Below, in pieces: positions 1-10,698 of a stretch of 38,695 nt of DNA; within the stretch, counting starts at the first letter, position 1, and every line of letters starts with the position of its first letter. The translations under genes were made by a program, and so were the position numbers. The notes under the pieces were generated by a model. It was not told the DNA's origin. It did no database searches and saw only the letters and a list, made by a program, of their open reading frames with translations. This DNA is from Alphaproteobacteria bacterium (lineage in GTDB: Bacteria; Pseudomonadota; Alphaproteobacteria; SHVR01), in assembly GCA_009694185.1 (NCBI GenBank), contig SHVR01000024.1:1-38695 (forward strand), written 5' to 3'.

Positions 1-56
1 CGACCCTGCTCAACCGACCGGATCAACCGGACCCGCAAATCCTTCGAATAGCCCAT
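1..56 (-). CDS. IS630-type transposase, N-terminal fragment (cut by window edge)
   Basis: Eighteen codons from an ATG at 56 run off the left edge and read MGYSKDLRVRLIRSVEQG. This is the usual opening of IS630-family transposases (M-x-Y-S-x-D-L-R-x-R, the start of their N-terminal helix-turn-helix). Only the start is present, so the catalytic DDE domain cannot be judged. It lies downstream of ccmI on the same strand. The 100 bp between it and the ccmI stop should hold the end of the element. Identification is by motif recall on a short peptide; the family is likely, the exact element unknown. Confidence 0.55.
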   Translation of the reverse strand, partial: MGYSKDLRVRLIRSVEQG

Positions 57-108
57 GCATCCTCGCCATGCGTGATGACGAGAGAGAACCAACCATTTCC
101 AAGACCTT

Positions 109-128
109 GTGAATCCCTTCCGATTCAC
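109..128. repeat. Inverted repeat GTGAATC/GATTCAC between ccmI and the IS fragment
   Basis: A perfect 7-bp inverted repeat (109-115 and 122-128) with a 6-nt centre lies between the ccmI stop and the transposase start. No T-run follows on the minus strand, so it is a poor intrinsic terminator for the ccm operon. It may belong to the end of the IS630-type element. The rest of the 57-157 gap shows nothing else I can support. Confidence 0.45.
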
Positions 129-157
129 TCCTTTCGGGAACCGCTCTAGTATAACGT

Positions 158-1513
158 TTATTTCCCCGTCTCGATGGCCCGCAGTTGCTGCTCGATCTGG
201 CCGCGCTCGGGTGAGCCGGCCGGCAACCGCGTCAGTTCCCGGCGAAACAGCGTGCTGGCACGGCCGAGCGCTTCCCGCGCCTTGTCATTCTCGCCGAGCA
301 CCCCATAGGCACGGCCGAGGCGCAACCAGCCGGCGGCGTCGTTGGGGTTCTCTTCAAGGCGTGACGCAAGCCGCTCCACCATGCTGCGAATGAAGGCGCC
401 CCGGTCTTCGGGCGCCATGCGGCCGCCCATCTCCTGCTCTTCGCGGCTGAGCGCCCGGGGTGCGATGGGCGGCACCATGCCGGGCATCACGGCCGGCGGT
501 GGTGGCGGTGCCGCGTCTTGAGGCGGTCGCGGCAGGCTAGCGACCGACGGCCGCTCCGGCGCCACGGTCTTCGGATCGACGCCGAGGCGCGTGGCGGCAT
601 TCTCGATTTGCCGGCGCACCGACTCGAGCCAGGGTGCATCGGGCGGCGAATCCGCCTCAAGCCCACGCCAGCCGGCGATGGCGCCCGTCATATCGCCCCG
701 CTGGGCGCGGCCCAGGGCGAGGTAGTAGCGCGCCTTGGGCATGCCCGCCTCGCTCGCCAAGGCGGCGCCGAACCACGCCTCGGCCTGGGGCGAGACCAGA
801 TTGTTGTTGGCGAAGACCAGGGCCTCGGCATAGTCGGCGACGAGTGCCGAGGGTGCCGCCTCGGGACCGCCCGCCCGATCCACGCCCGAACGATAGGCGG
901 CAGCGCTCTCGGCAAGCTGGCCCAGCACCCAGTAGGTTCCGCCCAGCAGCGCCCAGCCGTCGGTATTGTGCGGCTCGCGTTCCAGGCGCTCGGCCAATTG
1001 TTCGGCGAGGCGCACCAAATCCGCCTGATCGGGGCCCGGGCCGCCGCCGGCAACCGGCGGATGGGCGGGCGCCCCTCGGCCGGCGACAGCGCCCCCGTCT
1101 TGGCGAGCCGGGTCCTGGCGCTCGGCGAGCGGCACGTTCGGCAGGCTCGGCGCGCCGAGGTACCCGTAGATCGCCAAGACCGCGATCGGCACGAAGACCG
1201 CCACGGCGGCGATCGCCAGGCGCTGGCCCCAGGGTGCCGCCGCCATGTCCGGCGCCACCTCGACACACGTGCTCGCCTGAAGCAGCCGCCGCTCGATCTC
1301 GGTGCGGGCCGCCCCCGCCTGTTCGACCTCAAGCACGCCCCGGTCGAGATCGCGTTCGACTTCGCCGAGCTGGTCGCGATAGAGGGCGAGATCGTGGTCG
1401 CGGCGCGATGCGCCCGTGGCGGTCCAGCGCAACAAGGGAAGGATCATCAGGCCGACCGTGAGCAGGATAAGCAGGCCCACCACCAGCCACATCAGGATGT
1501 CATAGGCACTCAT
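158..1513 (-). CDS. ccmI: Cytochrome c biogenesis protein CcmI
   Basis: CcmI is the apocytochrome c chaperone of System I: a membrane-anchored protein that binds the C-terminus of the unfolded apocytochrome and hands it to CcmF/H. The 451-aa product starts with a membrane segment (about residues 6-26). A basic, heptad-like cytoplasmic loop follows (LYRDQLGEVERDLDRG), then a second membrane segment near 95-118. The large periplasmic part has TPR-like repeats (WALLGGTYWVLGQ near 190; WLRLGRAYGVLGE near 395), separated by a Pro-rich linker around 335-350. This two-helix plus TPR layout is typical of alphaproteobacterial CcmI. It is the last gene of ccmABCDEFGHI, 10 bp after ccmH. The extra C-terminal TPR block resembles the NrfG-like part seen in many family members. 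Confidence 0.93.
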   Translation of the reverse strand: MSAYDILMWLVVGLLILLTVGLMILPLLRWTATGASRRDHDLALYRDQLGEVERDLDRGVLEVEQAGAARTEIERRLLQASTCVEVAPDMAAAPWGQRLAIAAVAVFVPIAVLAIYGYLGAPSLPNVPLAERQDPARQDGGAVAGRGAPAHPPVAGGGPGPDQADLVRLAEQLAERLEREPHNTDGWALLGGTYWVLGQLAESAAAYRSGVDRAGGPEAAPSALVADYAEALVFANNNLVSPQAEAWFGAALASEAGMPKARYYLALGRAQRGDMTGAIAGWRGLEADSPPDAPWLESVRRQIENAATRLGVDPKTVAPERPSVASLPRPPQDAAPPPPPAVMPGMVPPIAPRALSREEQEMGGRMAPEDRGAFIRSMVERLASRLEENPNDAAGWLRLGRAYGVLGENDKAREALGRASTLFRRELTRLPAGSPERGQIEQQLRAIETGK

Positions 1514-1523
1514 CCGGCCAAGC

Positions 1524-2027
1524 TCATGGTGTCAGCCTCCCGTCGCCGTCCTTGACCTCGGCGAGCAACAGCTCGACCCGGCGGCGTTCCGCCTCGCTGA
1601 GTGCTGGCGGCGCCAGAGAGGCGGGCCTTCGCCGCATGAACAGGGTGACCCCGATCATGCCCAAGATTGCGAACAGCAGCGGCCCGAACCAGAGGGCATA
1701 GGTCGAGGGCTGCACCGGCGGCTTGAGGAGAACGAAATCGCCATAGCGGTCGCGCACGTAGCGCATGACTTGCGAATCGCTGTCGCCAGCCTTGATGCGC
1801 TCGCGAACGACGACGCGCAGGTCGCGGGCGAGCGAGGCGTTGGAATCGTCGATCGACTGATTCTGGCAAACGAGGCAGCGCAAATCCTTGCTGAGTTCGC
1901 GCGCCCGCGCTTCCTGGACCGGATCGGCCAGCATCTCGTCGGGATTGACCGCCCCGGCCGGCATGAAGGGTGCCACCTGAAGCAAGATCAGCGCCGCCAG
2001 CACCACCACGCGCATGCGCCGCCTCAC
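1524..2027 (-). CDS. ccmH: Cytochrome c maturation thiol oxidoreductase CcmH (CcmL)
   Basis: CcmH is a periplasm-facing, membrane-anchored thioredoxin-like protein that reduces or holds the CXXCH cysteines of apocytochrome c before heme ligation. The 167-aa product has an N-terminal signal or anchor sequence, the family signature LRCLVCQNQ with C51 and C54, and one C-terminal membrane helix near residues 110-130 followed by a basic stop-transfer stretch. Length is normal for the short CcmH/CcmL form, with the TPR part carried separately by CcmI. The GTG at 2027 overlaps the ccmG stop (GTGA), matching other junctions in this operon; an ATG at 2015 is an alternative start that loses four residues. 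Confidence 0.93.
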   Translation of the reverse strand: MRRRMRVVVLAALILLQVAPFMPAGAVNPDEMLADPVQEARARELSKDLRCLVCQNQSIDDSNASLARDLRVVVRERIKAGDSDSQVMRYVRDRYGDFVLLKPPVQPSTYALWFGPLLFAILGMIGVTLFMRRRPASLAPPALSEAERRRVELLLAEVKDGDGRLTP

Positions 2028-2572
2028 CGGCCCAACCGACGCAACAAGGGCAGGATCACCTGTTCGACGTCATGGGGCATCACCGGCCCCACATGGCGGT
2101 AGCGGATGACGCCCTGGCGATCGACCACATAAGTCTCCGGCACACCGTAGACACCCCATTCGATGGCGGCCCGGCCATCGGGATCGGCGCCGATCCGACC
2201 ATAGGGATCGCCCAACCGCACCAGCCAATCCAGCGCCGCCTCGGGCTTATCCTTGTAGTTGATCGCATCGACGCGAACCTTGAGCACCTCGGCGAGGTGC
2301 TTGATCTGCGGGTGCTCGATCCGGCAGGGCGCGCACCAGGACGCGAACACATTGACCAATGTCACTTCGCCCCGTCGCAAATCGGCCGTGGCAAGGCCGG
2401 CCGTCTCGCGCCCATTGGCGCGGCCGGCGAGCGGGGCCAGGGCGAAGTCCGGCACCGGTTTGTCAATGAGCGCGGACGGGACCGCGCGCGGATCGCGGTG
2501 AAGACCCAAATAGAAGTAGACCGCGATACCGGCAAAGAGGACCAGCGGCAAAAAATACAGCAGACGACGCAT
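2024..2572 (-). CDS. ccmG: Thiol:disulfide interchange protein CcmG/DsbE
   Basis: CcmG is a membrane-tethered periplasmic thioredoxin that keeps apocytochrome cysteines (or CcmH) reduced with electrons from a CcdA/DsbD-type membrane protein. The 182-aa product has an N-terminal anchor helix (about 4-22) and a thioredoxin fold with the active site FASWCAPCRIEHP (C80, C83). The acidic/proline environment is typical of DsbE rather than general thioredoxins, and a cis-Pro region follows (GVYGVPETYVVD). It starts 7 bp after ccmF and overlaps ccmH by 4 nt. No CcdA gene is present in this window. Confidence 0.94.
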   Translation of the reverse strand: MRRLLYFLPLVLFAGIAVYFYLGLHRDPRAVPSALIDKPVPDFALAPLAGRANGRETAGLATADLRRGEVTLVNVFASWCAPCRIEHPQIKHLAEVLKVRVDAINYKDKPEAALDWLVRLGDPYGRIGADPDGRAAIEWGVYGVPETYVVDRQGVIRYRHVGPVMPHDVEQVILPLLRRLGR

Positions 2573-2579
2573 GGTTCCG

Positions 2580-4577
2580 TCAGTCTCCCGCGGCTTGCGG
2601 CATGCCGTGGTCGATGGCGCGACGCCGGCGCGTCGCCGGGGCGCCGACCCGGTGGCGTCGATCGGTGAGCGAGACGAGCCCGCCCATCACCATCACCACG
2701 GCGCCGATCCAGATCCAGGGAACCATCGGATTGTGATAGAGCCGCACGGTCCAGCCGCCGCTCCCGTCCGGATCGCCGACAACGGCGTAGAGATCGGCGA
2801 ACCATGTGGTGTGGATGGCGGCCTCGGTGGTCGCCTGGTTCTCCACCGGGAAGAAGCGCTTCTCGGCCTCCAAGGTGGCGACGAACCGGCCATTGCGGGC
2901 GACCTGGAAGGTACCGCGCTGGGCCTGATAGTTGGGGCCGTTGAGGTCGCGCACCCCCTCGAAGGCGAACTCGTAACCGGCCACATTCACCTGCTCGCCG
3001 GCGCGCATGACCTGGATCACTTCGGTGCGCCAGACGGTGGTGGCGATGATCGCCAGCATGACCAGTGCAATGCCGGAATGGGCGATCGACATGCCATAGG
3101 CGGCGCGCGGAATGGCGCGGGCGCGCCGCCAGCTCTCGGCGAGCGGCGCCTGGAAGAGGCGGACGCGCTCCGCCCATTCGATCGCGACGCCCATCAGCAC
3201 GAAACCCACGACGGCAAGGCCCAGCACGGCCAGGATATCGCCGCCACCGGTGAGCAGCATGCCGCCCATGGCGATGCCGGCGGCGGCGCCAAAGGCCGCC
3301 CAGAGCCGGCCGAGCGCGCCGGCCAAGTCGCCGCGCTTCCAAGCCAACTGCGGGCCAATCGCCATGGCGACCAGGACCGGCACCATGATCGGCACGAAAC
3401 TCGAATTGAAGAACGGCGGCCCGACCGAGACCTTGCCGCTGCCCATGGCGTCCAGGAACAAGGGGTACATGGTGCCGAGAAATACCGTCGCCAGGGCGAC
3501 CGTGAGGCCGAGATTATTGAGGACAAGCGCCCCCTCGCGCGAGATCGGCTGAAACAGGCCGCCACCCTTGAGCGTCGGCGCCCGGACGGCGTAAAGCGCG
3601 AACGAGCCGCCGATGGCGATCACCAGGAGGACCAGAATGAAGACGCCGCGCGCCGGGTCGGTGGCGAAGGCATGCACCGAGGTCAGGACGCCGGAGCGCA
3701 CCAGGAAGGTGCCGATCAGGCTGAGCGAAAAGGCGACGATGGCCAAGAGGATCGTCCAACTTTTCAGCGCGTCGCGCTTCTCGACGACGATCGCGGAATG
3801 CAGCAGGGCGGTGCCGGCAAGCCAGGGCATGAACGAGGCGTTCTCCACCGGGTCCCAGAACCAGAAGCCGCCCCAACCGAGTTCGTAATAGGCCCACCAG
3901 CTCCCCAGCGCGATGCCGAAGGTGAGGCCGCACCAGGCCCACAAGGTCCATGGCCTGACCCAGCGCGCCCAGGCCGGGTCGACGCGCCCCTCGATCAGGG
4001 CCGCGATGGCAAACGAAAATGTGATCGAGAAGCCGACATAGCCGAAATAGAGAAACGGTGGATGGAAGGCGAGACCCGGGTCCTGCAACAGGGGATTGAG
4101 GCCCTTGCCGTCGATGGGCGGCGGCCAGAGGCGGGTGAAGGGATTGGAACTGAACAGCGTGAAGGCGATGAATCCGACCGCGATCATCGCCTGCACCGCC
4201 AGCACGCGGGCACGCAGCGTCGGCGGCAAATTGCGGCCGAAGCCCGCCACCATGGCGCCAAAGACCGCGAGGATGAGAATCCACAGCAGCAGCGAGCCCT
4301 CGTGATTGGCCCACACGCCGGTGATCTTGTAGAGCATGGGCTTCGCCGAATGGGAATTGTTGGCAACCAGCATCACCGAAAAATCCGAGACGACGAAAGC
4401 ATAGGTCGTAGCCAGAAAGGCGAGGAGCACCAAGCCAAGCTGGCCGATGGCCGCGTGCCGCGCGAACTGCATCAATGCCGCGCGGTTCTGGGCCGCGCCA
4501 TAGAGCGGCAAGCTCGACTGCAAGATGGCGACGACCAGCGCCAGGATGAGCGCCAAATGGCCGATTTCGGTGATCAT
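2580..4577 (-). CDS. ccmF: Heme lyase subunit CcmF
   Basis: CcmF is the large integral membrane subunit of the holocytochrome c synthetase; it takes heme from holo-CcmE and joins it to the CXXCH motif of apocytochromes. The 665-aa product is about the normal family length and rich in membrane helices. It carries the WWD heme-handling domain near residues 230-260 (WGGFWFWDPVENASFMPWL), with conserved histidines and the VRSGVLTSVHAFA segment just after. The ATG overlaps the ccmE stop by 4 nt (ATGA), which fixes the start and suggests translational coupling. The C-terminal soluble periplasmic part precedes a last helix near 610-635. Confidence 0.96.
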   Translation of the reverse strand: MITEIGHLALILALVVAILQSSLPLYGAAQNRAALMQFARHAAIGQLGLVLLAFLATTYAFVVSDFSVMLVANNSHSAKPMLYKITGVWANHEGSLLLWILILAVFGAMVAGFGRNLPPTLRARVLAVQAMIAVGFIAFTLFSSNPFTRLWPPPIDGKGLNPLLQDPGLAFHPPFLYFGYVGFSITFSFAIAALIEGRVDPAWARWVRPWTLWAWCGLTFGIALGSWWAYYELGWGGFWFWDPVENASFMPWLAGTALLHSAIVVEKRDALKSWTILLAIVAFSLSLIGTFLVRSGVLTSVHAFATDPARGVFILVLLVIAIGGSFALYAVRAPTLKGGGLFQPISREGALVLNNLGLTVALATVFLGTMYPLFLDAMGSGKVSVGPPFFNSSFVPIMVPVLVAMAIGPQLAWKRGDLAGALGRLWAAFGAAAGIAMGGMLLTGGGDILAVLGLAVVGFVLMGVAIEWAERVRLFQAPLAESWRRARAIPRAAYGMSIAHSGIALVMLAIIATTVWRTEVIQVMRAGEQVNVAGYEFAFEGVRDLNGPNYQAQRGTFQVARNGRFVATLEAEKRFFPVENQATTEAAIHTTWFADLYAVVGDPDGSGGWTVRLYHNPMVPWIWIGAVVMVMGGLVSLTDRRHRVGAPATRRRRAIDHGMPQAAGD

Positions 4578-5047
4578 GGACGGGCCTTTCCGCTCGCGTC
4601 TTGTTGCGGTTCGCGATGCTGCCAGACACCCGCGCGTTTGAGCGAGTCCGCCACCTCCGGCGGCATATAGTTCTCGTCATGCTTGGCCAGAACCGAGCGC
4701 GCCTCAAAGGCGCCATCGGGACGCAGAGTCCCCTCGGCCACGATGCCTTGGCCCTCCCGGAATAGGTCCGGCAAGATGCCGGTATAGACGATCTTGAGCG
4801 AGCGCCGCATGTCGGTCACGGCAAAGCTGACTTCGGGCGAAGCCGGTGTGCGCTGGAGCGAGGCCGCCTCGACCAGGCCACCCACCCGGATGCGCTGGCC
4901 CGGCTTGATCTCGCGCTCCGCCACGTCGCTCGGGCTGTAAAAGAAGACCAGATTGTCCTCGAAGGCGAACAGCACCAGGGCCGCCGCGATGCCCAGTGTC
5001 GCCATGCCCAAGAGAACGACGAAGAGGCGCCGGCGCTTGCGCGTCAT
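4574..5047 (-). CDS. ccmE: Periplasmic heme chaperone CcmE
   Basis: CcmE carries heme from the CcmABCD complex to CcmF through a covalent histidine link. The 157-aa product has an N-terminal anchor helix (about 8-28), an OB-fold beta-barrel core, and the signature LAKHDENYMPPEV with the heme-binding H123 and the following tyrosine Y127. The start at 5047 is set by the ATGA overlap with ccmD and by the basic MTRKRRR anchor lead; a longer open frame reaching 5344 is only read-through antisense of ccmD/ccmC frames. Length and motif are canonical. Confidence 0.96.
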   Translation of the reverse strand: MTRKRRRLFVVLLGMATLGIAAALVLFAFEDNLVFFYSPSDVAEREIKPGQRIRVGGLVEAASLQRTPASPEVSFAVTDMRRSLKIVYTGILPDLFREGQGIVAEGTLRPDGAFEARSVLAKHDENYMPPEVADSLKRAGVWQHREPQQDASGKARP

Positions 5048-5241
5048 GGCGCGGGCCCGGAGCGCGCGACGGAGCGCCTCGGGCGCTCCCGTTCGAGGCG
5101 CGCCAAGGCCGCTTCGTTCGCCCTGAGCCAGCGGATGCTGAGCGCCAAGAGGCCGCCGAGGCCCAGCGCCGCGGCGCCATAAGCCGGCCAGACGAATGGC
5201 CAATAGCCGCCCATGCTCAAGAACCCCACAATGCCGTCCAT
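5044..5241 (-). CDS. ccmD: Heme exporter small subunit CcmD
   Basis: CcmD is the small single-pass protein that stabilises the CcmABC-CcmE complex and helps release holo-CcmE. The 65-aa product begins MDGIVGFLSMGGYWPFVWPAY, the typical G-Y/W-x-x-x-V-W-P/S-Y lead of the family, then one membrane helix (about 17-37) and a charged C-terminal tail. It sits exactly between ccmC (TGATG junction, 1-nt overlap) and ccmE (4-nt overlap). It is short enough to be easily missed in automatic calls. Confidence 0.92.
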   Translation of the reverse strand: MDGIVGFLSMGGYWPFVWPAYGAAALGLGGLLALSIRWLRANEAALARLERERPRRSVARSGPAP

Positions 5242-5963
5242 CAGCCCTCCGCCCGCGCCGCCTGGAGCGCGCGGAGCTTGCGCGCGGCGAGCTCGCCCCG
5301 CACGCGCAACAGCAACAGAGTGATGAAGTAACAAAGGAAAGCAAGAGCCATCAGTAAGAGCGGCGTCAGCATCGCCGGATGAATGGTCGGCCCGCCGATT
5401 TTCAAGACACTGGCCGGCTGGTGCAGGGTGTTCCACCAGTCGACCGAGAATTTGATGATCGGCAAATTGACCACGCCGACGAGCGCCAGGACCGCCGCCG
5501 CGCGGGCCGCCCGGGTCGGGTCGTCGAAGGCATTCCACAGGGCCAGATAGCCCACATAAAGAAACAACAGGATCAGCACGGAGGTGAGCCGCGCATCCCA
5601 CACCCACCAGGTGCCCCAGGTGGGCTGGCCCCATAAGGCGCCCGTTATCAGGGCGATCGCCGTAAAGGTTGCGCCAATGGGCGCGGTCGACTTGGCGATC
5701 AGGTCGGCGAGGGGATGCTTCCAGATCAGGGCAACGGCGCTGGCGAGCGCCATGGTGGCGTAGGCCGCGAGCGCCATCCAGGCGGCCGGGACATGCACAT
5801 ACATGATGCGCACCGTGTCGCCCTGCTGATAATCGGCGGGCGAGCCCGCGAGGCCCAAATAGAGCCCGGCGGCACCCGACACAAGGCCGAGAGAGGCGCT
5901 CCACGGCACCACCCAGCGGGCGATGCGCAGGAAGCGGGCGGGATTGGCGAAACGGTGCAGCAC
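5241..5963 (-). CDS. ccmC: Heme handling protein CcmC
   Basis: CcmC is the integral membrane protein that holds heme at the outer face of the inner membrane and transfers it to CcmE. The 240-aa product is predicted to have about six membrane helices and carries the short WWD motif near residues 124-132 (TWGTWWVWDARLTS), with flanking histidines. It is about the usual family length. It follows ccmB by 20 bp. The in-operon position A-B-C-D-E supports the call over the related CcsA-type proteins. Confidence 0.95.
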   Translation of the reverse strand: MLHRFANPARFLRIARWVVPWSASLGLVSGAAGLYLGLAGSPADYQQGDTVRIMYVHVPAAWMALAAYATMALASAVALIWKHPLADLIAKSTAPIGATFTAIALITGALWGQPTWGTWWVWDARLTSVLILLFLYVGYLALWNAFDDPTRAARAAAVLALVGVVNLPIIKFSVDWWNTLHQPASVLKIGGPTIHPAMLTPLLLMALAFLCYFITLLLLRVRGELAARKLRALQAARAEG

Positions 5964-5983
5964 GGGTCCTCCAGCGGTGGCCG

Positions 5984-6649
5984 CTATTCAAGCGCATGGC
6001 GGAGCGCCGCCGCCGCCGCCGGCGGCGCCAACGTTGCCGCCATCAGCAGCAAGGCGCCGAGGATCATGAAATGGCCCTTGGCCCCCGGCCCCGCAACGCT
6101 CGCCTCGACCGCGCCGGCGCCAAAAATCAGCACCGGAATATAGAGCGGCAGCACCAGGAGGGTCAGCAGGACGCCACCCCGGCGCGCCCCCACCGTGAGT
6201 GCGGCACCGATCGCCCCGATCAGGCTGAGGGTGGGTGTGGCGAGCAGCATGGCCAAGGTCAACGCCCCTAGGCCGGCCGGGTCCATCGCCAGCATGATGG
6301 CCAGGAGCGGCGCCGTCACGACCATCGGCAGGCCGGTCGCCAGCCAATGGGCGAGGCATTTGGCCAGCACCGTGAGCGAAGCGGCAAGGGGCGCCATGAT
6401 CAAGAGGTCCAGGCTGCCGTCCTCGAAATCGGTCTGAAACAGCCGCTCGAGGGAGAGGAGAACCGCCAGGAGCGCCATGATCCACAACAGCCCGGCGCCG
6501 GCCCGAGCCAGCATCTGGGTCTCGGGCCCGATGCCAAGGGGAAAGAGCACCGTGCCGAGGACGAAGAACAGCAAGGCGAGGCCGCTCTCGCCGCCCTGGC
6601 GGCGAGCGAGCGCCAGATCGCGGCCGACCACCAGCCAAAAGCCGTTCAC
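5984..6649 (-). CDS. ccmB: Heme ABC transporter permease CcmB
   Basis: CcmB is the membrane subunit that pairs with the ATPase CcmA; the ABC complex uses ATP to release holo-CcmE from CcmC. The 221-aa product has about six hydrophobic segments and a typical N-terminus (RDLALARRQGGESGLALLFF) followed by FPLGIGPE, which are family features. The ATG overlaps the ccmA stop by 4 nt. The C-terminal helix ends in a short hydrophobic Ala-rich run, as in homologues. Confidence 0.94.
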   Translation of the reverse strand: MNGFWLVVGRDLALARRQGGESGLALLFFVLGTVLFPLGIGPETQMLARAGAGLLWIMALLAVLLSLERLFQTDFEDGSLDLLIMAPLAASLTVLAKCLAHWLATGLPMVVTAPLLAIMLAMDPAGLGALTLAMLLATPTLSLIGAIGAALTVGARRGGVLLTLLVLPLYIPVLIFGAGAVEASVAGPGAKGHFMILGALLLMAATLAPPAAAAALRHALE

Positions 6650-7296
6650 GGCACCGCCTCGTCATCCGGCCAGGCAATACCCCGCCCCGCGAAATCCGCG
6701 AGGTCGAGGCCGTGGGCATCGGGTAGGGCGATTGCCACATTGCTCGAGACGACGGCAAGCCCGCCCTGGGCCCGATGCCGGGCAATGGCGGCCTCGCTCG
6801 CCCGGACATTTTCCCGGTCGAGGGCGATGGTCGGTTCGTCCAAAAGCCAAAGCGATGCCGGAATCGCGGCGAGCCGGGCGAGCGCCAGGCGCCGGCGCTG
6901 GCCGGCGGAGAGGAAGCGGGCCGGCAGGGATGCCAGCCCATCGAGGCCGAAGGATGCCAGCGCCGGCATGACGCGCTCTGCCGCGACGCCATGTAATCCG
7001 GCCCAGAACGCCAGGTTCTGGGCGACGGTGAGGGCGGGCTTGGCGGCGTCGAGATGGCCGAGATAATGAACCCCGGTCCGATAGGCGGCCAGGTCGTCGT
7101 CGATCGCGGTACCATGCCAAAGCACCTGGCCGGCGGCGCGGGGCAGGAGACCGGCCAGCAGGCGCAACAGGCTCGACTTGCCGCTACCGTTCGGACCCGT
7201 CACCAACAGTGCCTCGCCGGCTGACAGCCGAAAGCCCAGCCCCGCGAAGACCACCCGTTCGGCGCGCACGCACGTCAGATCGCGAGCTTCCAGCAT
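6646..7296 (-). CDS. ccmA: Heme exporter ATP-binding protein CcmA
   Basis: CcmA is the cytoplasmic ATPase of the CcmAB transporter and the first gene of the ccm operon. The 216-aa product has Walker A (TGPNGSGKSS, near 35-44), the ABC signature LSAGQRRRLALARL, Walker B with the catalytic glutamate (LWLLDEP), and a D-loop just after. The frame is open upstream to 7443, but translation is placed at 7296: the product then begins MLEARDLTC as family members do, and an AGGGG ribosome site lies just upstream. The upstream extension is Pro/Arg rich and unlike any CcmA. Confidence 0.94.
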   Translation of the reverse strand: MLEARDLTCVRAERVVFAGLGFRLSAGEALLVTGPNGSGKSSLLRLLAGLLPRAAGQVLWHGTAIDDDLAAYRTGVHYLGHLDAAKPALTVAQNLAFWAGLHGVAAERVMPALASFGLDGLASLPARFLSAGQRRRLALARLAAIPASLWLLDEPTIALDRENVRASEAAIARHRAQGGLAVVSSNVAIALPDAHGLDLADFAGRGIAWPDDEAVP

Positions 7297-7350
7297 ACCC
7301 CTGCCCCTCGGCGGCTCGGAACGTAGTCGCCAGCGGCAGTCTTGGGGAAG

Positions 7351-7390
7351 AAAAAATGCGGCCGGCGAATGGGGGGGATTCGCCGGCCGC
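7351..7390 (-). terminator. Intrinsic-terminator-like hairpin in the ccmA leader
   Basis: A perfect 13-bp inverted repeat (GCGGCCGGCGAAT at 7358-7370, its complement at 7378-7390) encloses a 7-nt loop that is all G on plus and all C on minus. On the minus strand the stem is followed at once by six T residues (7356-7351), the form of a Rho-independent terminator. It lies 54 nt before the ccmA start and has no minus-strand gene upstream for it to end. It may be an attenuator of the ccm operon or the end of a short leader RNA. The rest of 7297-7676 holds no gene I can support. Confidence 0.7.
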
Positions 7391-7589
7391 GGGGCAGAAG
7401 CAAGGACCTCGAAACGAGATCCCGGTTTGACCCTCGCCTTCAAGAGCCAACCTGGGAATGATTTAAGCCGCCAATCGTGGCGCCTTTAGGGCGACACCAG
7501 GGCGAGGCGAAGATTTCCGGTCACGGCTTCGCGAGGCGCGCGTGAATGGACGGTCGATCGACACACTTGGTTGCCCGCGCGGCAGGGTC

Positions 7590-7620
7590 TTGATGCTATA
7601 TTAACCATTATTCGTTATCC
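7590..7620 (+). promoter_or_regulatory. AT-rich promoter-like island before the winged-helix/acnA genes
   Basis: In otherwise GC-rich sequence this stretch has a TATATT -10-like hexamer at 7597-7602, followed by TTAACCATTATTCG. No good -35 lies at the right distance (TTGCCC at 7571 is about 20 nt away). It is the only obvious promoter-like patch in the divergent ccmA/acnA gap, and might serve either strand. Confidence 0.3.
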
Positions 7621-7676
7621 GATAGGTGGCGCGGCGGTTGTCGCCGCCGCATCGCTCGGCGCAGAGGGAGGCCGTC

Positions 7677-7907
7677 ATGTCGGAGCCGGTGAACCCGCTG
7701 ACTATTCAGCTCCTGGACTGGCTCCTGGCACGCCCCAGAACCCATGGCGACGTGATCGAAACCTGGCGCAGTACATGTCCGCGCCTCTCGGTCTGGGAGG
7801 ACGCGGTGATCGAAGGCCTGGCCCGTTACGACGGCGAACGCCGCCTGGTCATGCTGACCGACCGGGGCCGGGCGCTCCTCGCTTCGGCCAAGCTGTTGAC
7901 GGAGTGA
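7677..7907 (+). CDS. Small winged-helix-like conserved hypothetical protein
   Basis: A 76-aa acidic/neutral soluble protein. The C-terminal half (VIEGLARYDGERRLVMLTDRGRALL) looks like the recognition helix plus beta-hairpin wing of a winged helix-turn-helix domain, as in MarR/PadR-like proteins (LTDRGR is a common wing phrase). No membrane segment or signal peptide is seen. The start at 7677 has GAGGGAG about 7 nt upstream; the frame opens at 7626 but that lead is Arg/His rich and lacks a ribosome site. It stands 70 bp ahead of acnA on the same strand, so co-transcription is likely. Function unknown; a DNA-binding role is inference only. Confidence 0.75.
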   Translation: MSEPVNPLTIQLLDWLLARPRTHGDVIETWRSTCPRLSVWEDAVIEGLARYDGERRLVMLTDRGRALLASAKLLTE

Positions 7908-7977
7908 CCAGCCCGGTAGCCGTTCGTGGGCGCTCTTTATTGGAGTGCCGCCAACCCCTTTGCAAGGAGCCACGCCC

Positions 7978-10656
<2,679 letters not shown>

Positions 10657-10661
10657 GTTAT

Positions 10662-10698
10662 GCCAAGCCTCGATGAGCTTGACTCATCGAGGCTTGGC
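10662..10698. terminator. 16-bp perfect hairpin after acnA (bidirectional terminator candidate)
   Basis: GCCAAGCCTCGATGAG (10662-10677), loop CTTGA, then its exact complement (10683-10698). It begins 6 nt after the acnA stop, between convergent genes. There is no T-run on either side, so if it terminates it does so as a stable stem without a U-tract. The right arm contains the stop codon of the small minus-strand frame at 10684-10812. Confidence 0.6.

Noticed and set aside
518..1555. Long plus-strand frame antisense to ccmI
   Set aside because: Arg/His/Gly-rich shadow of GC-rich coding DNA; the minus frame encodes a clear CcmI with TPRs.
2571..4670. 699-aa plus-strand frame opposite ccmF
   Set aside because: Low-complexity, His/Asp/Gln-rich with no motif; ccmF on the other strand has the WWD domain and full family length.
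7608..7973. Minus-strand frame that could be the gene ended by the pre-ccmA hairpin
   Set aside because: It is antisense to the small winged-helix-like gene, whose composition and ribosome site are better, and it ends more than 200 bp before the hairpin.
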